In this document: positions 57,229 to 64,000 of the stretch, piece by piece | Layout: each line of letters begins with the position of its first letter | How positions within the stretch are numbered: the stretch's first letter is position 1 | Source of the DNA: Chytridium lagenaria | Taxonomy: Eukaryota > Chytridiomycota > Chytridiomycetes > Chytridiales > Chytridiaceae | NCBI GenBank assembly: GCA_025449115.1 | Contig: JAHLKC010000007.1 | Span: 372,001-436,000 of the forward strand | Length of the DNA stretch: 64,000 nucleotides | Direction: 5' to 3' | The notes under the pieces: model-generated | Databases searched by the model: none | What the model was told of the DNA's origin: nothing | What the model saw: the letters and a program-made list of their open reading frames with translations, nothing else | Translations under genes and position numbers: made by a program

Positions 57229-58954
57229 ATGGTGGGCCGGATCCGCTTCATTGGAAGTGTTCTTCTCGCACTTGGAACACACGTTTGCTCTCAGCAGACG
57301 ACGTCCACCAACGCTCAATGTGGGACTACATCGTCAGGCCCGATGGTTTATGTCTCTGTAGCGGGAGGTACGGCCGCCATACAGGCAAGTGGATGCCCCA
57401 AGTAAGTCCCTTCCCGTTAAAAAACGTTTTTGAATATTGTTTAACTCTGCCTAACTACAGCTATGACTGGACTTCCCAGAAGACTCCCAACAAGGCTCAA
57501 GTGCAATGCCTCAATTTCACAGTCCCGAGGTCACCAACTATCAATAATACGCCTTTCTACATTGGTGTATACACTGATAAGACTCAGAAGACCACCAACA
57601 CCGCTATTCCTATGGGGCAGCTGGGGTAATTTTGACAACCATATCATTCTATTTTCTGATTATGCCTCCATCTCCACAGAATTACCGTCAACGGTGTGGC
57701 TATATATGGAAATGCCGATGCTACAAAGTCCGACGCGTACGTGACTGAAGGCAAAACTATGGACACCTGCGGGGGTCATCCCGACATGAGCGGCACTTAT
57801 CATTACCACGACGAACCTACATCTGGATGTGTCATCAAAGAGACCAAGACGTCCCACTCTCCCCTTTTTGGTATCATGCTAGACGGTATCCCCATTTACG
57901 GACCGTATGGAGATACTGGTGCGGTTCCCACTGATCTTGATGAGTGCAACGGACATGTAGACAAAACCAACTCGTTTTATCGTATGTACACGTTCTTTCC
58001 TATCCTTACATTTGCGTAGATATGGAATAAATACTGACTTCCTTGTAGACTACCATTTAGCGGCCAACGAGACCTACCCGTACACTGTCAACTGCCTTAA
58101 AGGATGTGTGTCGAAAACCATATCCAAATCCAACGCTGCGAATTCGGCGCCAGCGTGCAGCGCAGCGACAACACAATACGACTACTCGACGCTTTACACG
58201 ACCGTATTTCCTGCGTCAAACTCCAGCGTTTCCTATTCTTGCAACGTAATTATTCTTTACTTTTATTGTTGTTTTTCTACCAATCTCTTGCAATGGAACG
58301 AAAGGCTAACATAATACTTATTAGGTTTCCACGGGGGCATCATTGAGAGTGACTTCTTTTAGCACTGTCAGCTCCGGAGCCATATCAAACGGCACCACAT
58401 CATCTGGAAGTACCTCCTCAAGCTCTGGTAGCGCCGTTGCTGTTGCTGTCGCTGTGCCACCCACTGTCAGCTCTACCTCCTCAAGTTCTGGACCGATTCT
58501 TATAAGCAGCACGGATCCTATGGTCGGGGGTACCTCATCTGGCAGTGCACCTGCGATTATCGCTGTGTCACCTCCTAACGCCGTTTCCATCAGCGTAGAT
58601 GGGAGCGGTAACATTGGAGCCACCGTTGGAGACTTTACCGTGGGAGCAACCACGTCATCCGCCATTGCTGGAACAGTTGGTAGCGTTATCAACGCTGTCT
58701 CAGGTGCAGTGTCGGGAGTTATCGGCGCGATAGCAGGAGGTACAACGGGCACGGGTACTGTGCCGTTGGCAAATGGGGCTGTTGCGATATCGGCTCCTGC
58801 TGGAGCCGGTGGTACCGTTGTTGCAGCCGCTGGTGCCGTTCAAAGCCCTATTACTGTTCCCAAGTCGACCGCCCTTAAGACAGCAATTGGTATAGTTCAT
58901 TCCGCTATCGCAGGGCTTGTCGTGACAGGATTCTTGATTTCTGTCTGCTGTTGA
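57229..58954 (+). CDS. secreted YHYH-domain protein, second paralog
   Basis: ATG at 57229; signal peptide (RFIGSVLLALGTHVCS). The YHYH domain is very close to the upstream paralog: VSVAGGTAAIQASGCP, YDWTSQKTPNKAQVQC, GVAIYGNADATKSDAYV, GGHPDMSGTYHYHDEP, FGIMLDGIPIYGP, DLDECNGHVD and a second YHYH motif restored across an intron (SFY/HYHLAANETYPY), then NCLKGCVSKTISKS. The stalk (58330-58850) differs: Ser/Gly/Ala/Val-rich with few Thr repeats and no 46-residue unit. The C-terminus is apolar (TAIGIVHSAIAGLVVTGFLI, ending CC at 58951), as in GPI-anchored proteins. Four or five short introns lie at positions matching the paralog, so the pair arose by tandem duplication. The frame is clean throughout. 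Confidence 0.88.
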
Positions 58955-59326
58955 AGACTTAACCCGTATAACATAACGTGAAGATAGAGATAGGGACATG
59001 TAAAACACGAAAAACTCGTGCGCACCTCGTGCAAGAAATCTGTGATATAGGTTGAAGACATAACTTAATGTACGATAAGACATGTACTGTAAAAAATTAA
59101 AGGAATAAGAAGTATTTACGGATCAATGAGATAACTTTGGGTGCATGAAGAACAAGTGAAAAAAATATATGGTTCTTATTATAGACTACTGCTGTCAACC
59201 AGTTTCAGTTTCGTACCATGAAAATCGACAAAAAAAAGGATTCTAAAAATATTCGCCAAAAAAACCCTCATGCGACAATGATGACTTATATATTAATATC
59301 TGAGCAAGAAAATATTAAATGTGAGA
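58955..59326. other. convergent intergenic region
   Basis: About 0.37 kb between the YHYH paralog (+) and PEX3 (-). AT-rich, with AATAAG-type signals. Nothing else is seen. Confidence 0.45.
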
Positions 59327-61048
59327 TTAAAAATCGTCCCAACCCGTGTACACCACTGCAGAGAAGGCTTTCAACTCTGGTAACGTTGCAAGAGCCTTGA
59401 AATTTAAATTGATTAATCTTATGCTTTTTCCATTTCTAAGCAACTAGTTTGACTACTCACGTCAATATAAGTATTGGGATTCGAATCCACAATCATCTTG
59501 ATCTGCCGACTCATGACAGGCAATGCAGCCGCAAGCTTAATTTCCTTGCCAGTATCAGATTCAGCAGGTACGATAGAGGAGTCATCAGTGATTTGCACAA
59601 TTGTGCTTTCAGTTCTCTCTTCGTAGAAGGTCAGTCGTAGGCTCTGATAGAGCACGTCAAAGGATTGATCAAAGCAAGTCTTGAGGACATTTGGGAAGTC
59701 CGGGCTGTGGCAGATTCCCAAGTTAAAACATATAAATAAATCCAAATTATAGGACAGAATAAAAAAATTTAAAAAAAACCTTTCGAGGAAATCTCTGGTC
59801 TCGTCAAGAAGTTTCTTAAGTTGGTCATCGATCTTCAACTTTTCCTGCTGAGATCGCATCTCCTCCTGTCCTTCGGAGGTCCCCTCAAGCAAAACTTGGA
59901 TCTCCTTGTCTTCCGACGGCAGCAAGAAAGTGTGAAAGCTTTATATGAACATTGAGTTGAGTTATCTGAATATGACAAGGCAACTCACGCAAAAAGGTCT
60001 TCGCGCCTGGGACTGCTGAGCTCGACACGTTTCCTCACTTCCTCGATCTGGTCAACAAGTGATGCGTATGTTGTAGGGTAGTCTAACGGTAAGCTTAATT
60101 GTGCGTTAGTGAGGAAGGCAAACTTAAAGAAAACAGATATTGAGAAACTAAATGATAAGTGTAATCACCTCCCGAAAACCTCTTCGACAGCCTTACGAAC
60201 TCTTGCAACACAATTGTTCCAACCAACATTCAGCAAAAACCAGCTAAACGTCAAATACTGTCTCTCAGTTTCAAATGAAAGACCCTTCCTTGCATCCTCT
60301 GTCCCGAAGTCCGGCGATTCATCATTTACAACACTGTCCAAGTAGATAAATCTGCCAAGCAGATTCAGTTGGATGAAGGTAAATAAAGTCATGAGATTCA
60401 TCAAGTACAAGGCCGAGAGAGTTCGAGTAAAACCTGTTGGAGTAAGATATTAAGGATCGGGTATAATAAGTGCATTCAGCATAAACGCATGAGATATAAA
60501 CGTTTCACTTACTCAAGACCTTAAGCTCCTGCCACTTTTCAAGCTTTTTCGCTTTCAGCACCTCGGGCGAATCAATCCCAACTGCCGCTCCATTTTTGGC
60601 TTGCTGAAGCCATGCAGTTGTTGACTCAACGTCTAGCGCAGGGTAAAGCTGCAACCCCAACGTTGGCAATAATCTCAGAATAGTAAATGTGCAATCCTTT
60701 TGGTTCTGTTCGAATCGCAGCTTGACGCTATGCAATCAGAAAGTGGAAAAAAGGAAATCGTTTTAACATTAGGATCCTGATCAATACGCATCTGCATAAG
60801 GGGAAGATAAAGATCTGTTCAAATGATATGTTTCACTGTAGTTTAAGGACTCTGCCATATGTGGGGAGCCAAAACTTAGCACTCTAATACCAACTTTGCT
60901 TTTGCAGTTCTCTCCATCTCGCGGATGCCTCCAACTCCTTCCATTTATACTCTGCATACTTGTACAGGACGTAACAGCCTCCTGCAACTCCACCAACGAT
61001 GGCAAAGCGTCTGCGGTTTGACTTGAAGAAACCTACAACAGCGTCCAT
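59327..61048 (-). CDS. PEX3: PEX3, peroxisomal biogenesis factor 3
   Basis: The start at 61048 gives MDAVVGFFKSNRRRFA followed by the N-terminal membrane anchor (VGGVAGGCYVLYKYAEYKW). Later exons have CTFTILRLLPTLGLQLYPAL, KAKKLEKWQELKVLS, SALYLMNLMTLFTFIQLNLL with GRFIYLDSV, and ERQYLTFSWFLLNVGWNN with VRKAVEEVFG, the strongest PEX3 block. They are followed by SPDFPNVLKTCFDQSFDVLY, AAALPVMSRQIKMIVDSNPN and a last exon ALATLPELKAFSAVVYTGW ending at 59327. PEX3 docks PEX19 to insert peroxisomal membrane proteins. Seven or eight exons give the expected length of about 430 residues. It is followed on the same strand by LTV1 and ALG3. Confidence 0.92.
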
Positions 61049-61221
61049 GTTTCTTCGGCAAAATTTGGAAGTTTTTCGTAAGGACGGGCACAAGACTCAG
61101 CATTATATGGCATCAGTAGCCATGCATCGCGATGATGGATGATATGTGAGAAAAATACATAAGATAACAAGGAAAACAAGGGGAAACAGTGAAAAACAAT
61201 ATGAATGTGAGTAAACTGCAG

Positions 61222-63335
61222 CTAAAGAGGTATGGCCTTTTCGCCGGCCTGGGACATGGCGGTCTTCTTTTGACGCCCAATTTCCTTTGCAAACGCCGTC
61301 TTGACAGCCTTCTTCTCCATTCTCCGCTCCTTCATTCAAAGCACGAGGTATTAGCCTTTGTTTTGAGGATGAAAATATTGTGTGTAAAGCAAGTCAACCA
61401 AGGGGGGAAGATCTTACTTTCTTTTCTGATTTTACGGCAGCCTTTCTTGCCTTCCTTTCCTCTTTGGTCTCGCCCTTACGGCGTGCCTCTCCAGCGTTTC
61501 TACCTGAAATTGTTGTGTGAGACGGCATCGCGACAGAAACAGACATTACTCACGTTCCCCTTCCTCCTCCTCCTCATCTCCCTCACTATTAGTATCCTTT
61601 TCCGCCTCCTCCTCCTTTGCCTTACTTTCCTCTACGACTTCTTGAACATAAGGAACGCCTTTCCTCATTCTTATCCGCGGTGCAGTCTTGCGGATTTCCT
61701 TGATGATCGAAGGTCGGTTGTATATATTGGAATATGTTGATAGAACCGTCTCAACGTCCCACTTCTCCTTATCATCTGACTTCATAAGCTCCTGGTACTC
61801 AATCTCTAGCTGCTCATACAACTCCTCGCCTTCCAACGTGGGGACCTTTGCAGTTTCAAGAAGAACTCCAAGTTCCTTTTCATCTCCCTTCAACTCCTTC
61901 CTCACGTTGTCCATCTGCTTCATAGGGAAAACTTTGTTGAGAAGAAGTTTTTTCCTGCCGACGACTTCGGTGGTGTTGAGGAACGAGTCAAAGATTTTGT
62001 CAATACGCTTTTGAGATTCGGGTCCGAGCTCGTCAGGGTCCTCCATATCGTCCTCGTCCTCATCTTCATTGTACTCCTTTCTCAAGAGCTCGTCAAAGCG
62101 TTCGTCAAGAACTGTAAGGTTTTTGTTTCTGAAGAGAACAGAGGAAGTCATTGACATCATAGTCAGCCTGTCCTTGTCGTCCTCTTCGTCCGAGAAGCCA
62201 TCGTCGGAACCGACCTCATTCTCTTTGTATCTTTAAGGCACTGTCAGCCACAAAAGACTCGTTAAATTATAGGCCAACCTTTGATATTGCTGGTACCAAG
62301 CACCCTCGCTTTGGTCTTCATCCTCTTCCTCATCATCGTCTTCACCGGTGGGCTCCGCAGCAGCAGCATATTTCTCGGGAACAGTATCAGCGTTCAGCGC
62401 ATCAAAAAAGTCATCGAGATCCTCCTCAACGTAAGCTTCGTCATCAAGGGCGTAAATAATCTCTCGCATAGAAGGCTCGATGTCCATAACTAAATACAAT
62501 TAGACTTAAAGCCCAAGTGTTATCTCAACCTGAAACATGGGCCTCTCTGTTAAGCATCCCCACTTCATCCTCATACTGAGAACCAAGGACCCCCGAAGGA
62601 AGATCGAAGGTGACTTTTCGCTTGGGCGCTTCACTCATGGCAACACTTGCGTCGTCATCCTGAAAAGAACGTAAGTACCACTGCTACCAATTGCTCCCCG
62701 AAAGTGACTCACAAGAAAGCGGATTCCAGCCTTAGGAGGTTTCTTGGAAGCCGCCGCCGCAGAAACAAAGACGGCACTGGGATCCACTCCAATTGGCTTC
62801 AAGTGCTTAACGTAATCATAGGTATCTTGATCTTTAAAAAAGATGCCGTAATTGGTGGCATCGTCAGCTGCAGGTTTTGAAGGCTCCATTCCTTTCGTCT
62901 TTGGCTTTACTTGAAGCTTTTCGGCCACCACCTTCTCAGCCTTCTCCTCCTCCTCTTCCTCCTCCTCTTCTTCGTCTGCATTTTCATCATCAGTCCAGTC
63001 TTCCTCTTCTTCCTCCTCGACCTCTTCTGCGTTCTCAAAATCAAGCTCGTCTTCGTCCCCCTCCTCGTAATCTGACACCTCTTCAAAATCGTAGTCGTCG
63101 TCGGGCACCTCTAAACCCTTCCCTTTCTATTATACATAGAGTGTTAGACGGATGCATTAATTGATGCAACCATGATTGATGGACGCACCTTGAGCATGTT
63201 CAAACTTGTAGGGACGGGCTTCAGCACACGCTTGGGGGCAGACTCATCGGCTATTGCCGGGTCCCTCTGCGATCGGTGCACCACTTGGTAACTGAGCGCA
63301 TTGCTTTTGTCGATGAAGGGCTTCCGCTTTCCCAT
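61222..63335 (-). CDS. LTV1: LTV1, 40S ribosome-subunit biogenesis factor
   Basis: The N-terminus MGKRKPFIDKSNALSYQ with VHRSQRDPAIADESAPKRVL is the LTV1 signature. YGIFFKDQDTYDYVKHLKPIG comes next, then very acidic stretches (62930-63080), MREIIYALDDEAYVEEDLDD, and SSVLFRNKNLTVLDERFDEL with LLRKEYNEDEDEDD. Further on are YSNIYNRPSIIKEI and the basic C-terminus rich in Lys/Arg, ending EKAIPL at stop 61222. LTV1 acts in late nucleolar-to-cytoplasmic maturation of the small subunit, with Enp1 and Rps3. The start at 63335 is fixed by the conserved first residues. About seven short introns. Order and motifs are complete. Confidence 0.95.
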
Positions 63336-63471
63336 AGTCTTTGGTGGTGGTTTCAGAAGTGTCTGGTGGGCGTACAGAGCGATGAAAAAAAAAAAAAAAG
63401 GTAGACTTGTCACAACCATCAATCTGTGATGTTTTACTTATCAATATTACTCTATGTACGTACAAACATTA

Positions 63472-64000
63472 TTAAGAGGATTTTTTCTTGGGCGATTTTG
63501 GCTCTTCATCCCCAACCAACAAGCCAAGCAACAATATGCCATGGCTTACTAAGAGCAATATAGATGACTCGTTCGTGGACGGATAGACGTTCCAGCAATA
63601 CTCTATCGCGCCAAACAACGCAATCTTGCCTATAATCGGAACGTGTGTTCGCCAGAGCAAGTAGGGAAGCATGTGGAAGTACCACGAATAAAACTGATAG
63701 TGCAGGCTACGCGCAAATACTATCCCAACAAAGTTGCTAACGAACATGAGGAGGAAAATGCCTTTTGGTGCAAAATTTTGTCATGTTATTCGATGAAGGC
63801 AAAAATGTAGATATAAAAACATGTTAAAATAAATCTGTTACTTACGATCGGGATCGACTTTAGATGGGGTCGTTTTTTCAAATCCTTTCAATAGATATGT
63901 AAAGAATCCGGGTCTAAAAAAAACAAACTATTAGTAGTGAGGTATGTTATGAGCTCAAATCGTCTCCGGACACTTACTTGCACCACTTAAATACGATGAA
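63472..64000 (-). CDS. ALG3: ALG3 dolichyl-P-Man mannosyltransferase (C-terminal part, runs off window)
   Basis: The last exon reads MFVSNFVGIVFARSLHYQFY then WYFHMLPYLLWRTHV, IALFGAIEYCWNVYPST and a final hydrophobic helix, with a Lys-rich end (PKSPKKKSS) at stop 63472. SNFxGIxFARSLHYQFYxWYFH is the hallmark of ALG3, which adds the first alpha-1,3-mannose on the lumenal side of the ER membrane to Man5GlcNAc2-PP-dolichol. The penultimate exon near 63848-63914 reads GFFTYLLKGFEKTTPSKVDPD. The 5' portion lies beyond 64000. The gene is on the same strand as LTV1, with only about 136 bp between this stop and the LTV1 start. Confidence 0.93.

Overview
This window looks like nuclear DNA of a zoosporic (flagellated) fungus, most likely a chytrid or close relative. 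Genes are split by many short GT-AG introns (about 50-200 bp). Fungal or general eukaryotic genes are present: a fungalysin M36 protease, PEX3, LTV1, ALG3, and an HDEL-ended protein disulfide isomerase. They sit beside three genes known mainly from organisms with cilia: TMEM231 (ciliary transition zone), androglobin, and a very long CFAP54-like central-pair protein. The taxonomic call is inference from gene content; no rRNA or marker tree is available here.

Layout. 0-2.2 kb: mostly non-coding, with C-rich and CT microsatellite tracts. 2.2-4.3 kb (+): GNAT acetyltransferase. 5.1-6.2 kb (-): CCDC124/Lso2-type ribosome-associated protein, heavily frame-broken. 6.4-7.9 kb (-): TMEM231. 8.4-10.8 kb (+): PDI. 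11.5-13.4 kb (+): arabinokinase-N-terminus-like glycosyltransferase. 13.6-14.6 kb (-): 4'-phosphopantetheinyl transferase. 15.4-16.5 kb (-): unknown membrane protein. 17.2-19.7 kb (-): duplicated F-box/LamG-like modules, probably one gene. 20.5-25.9 kb (+): androglobin-like protein with no globin domain. 26.2-28.1 kb (+): saccharopine-dehydrogenase-like oxidoreductase with a 4-nt microexon. 28.6-30.1 kb (-): seven-TM protein. 30.8-43.0 kb (-): CFAP54-like gene. 43.8-48.9 kb: mobile-element relics, namely a Fanzor/TnpB-type zinc-ribbon fragment, a Helitron-type PIF1 helicase, a divergent unknown ORF, and six copies of a 15-nt GC-rich hairpin. 49.6-52.4 kb (+): fungalysin. 52.9-53.2 kb: copia-like tails around a stray YHYH-gene fragment. 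53.4-59.0 kb (+): two tandem secreted YHYH-domain surface proteins with different stalks. 59.3-64 kb (-): PEX3, LTV1 and ALG3 (ALG3 runs off the edge).

A recurrent property is the single-base frame break inside otherwise well-conserved exons (PDI at three places, CCDC124 at about six, F-box/LamG, fungalysin, CFAP54). The spread over housekeeping genes argues for assembly indels rather than pseudogenes, so many coordinates below describe whole gene spans and are not clean reading frames.

The observations I rate highest are the androglobin ortholog missing exactly its globin/IQ block, the F-box-LamG-F-box-LamG architecture, the 4-nt microexon, the hairpin family confined to the helicase element, and the Fanzor-like relic.
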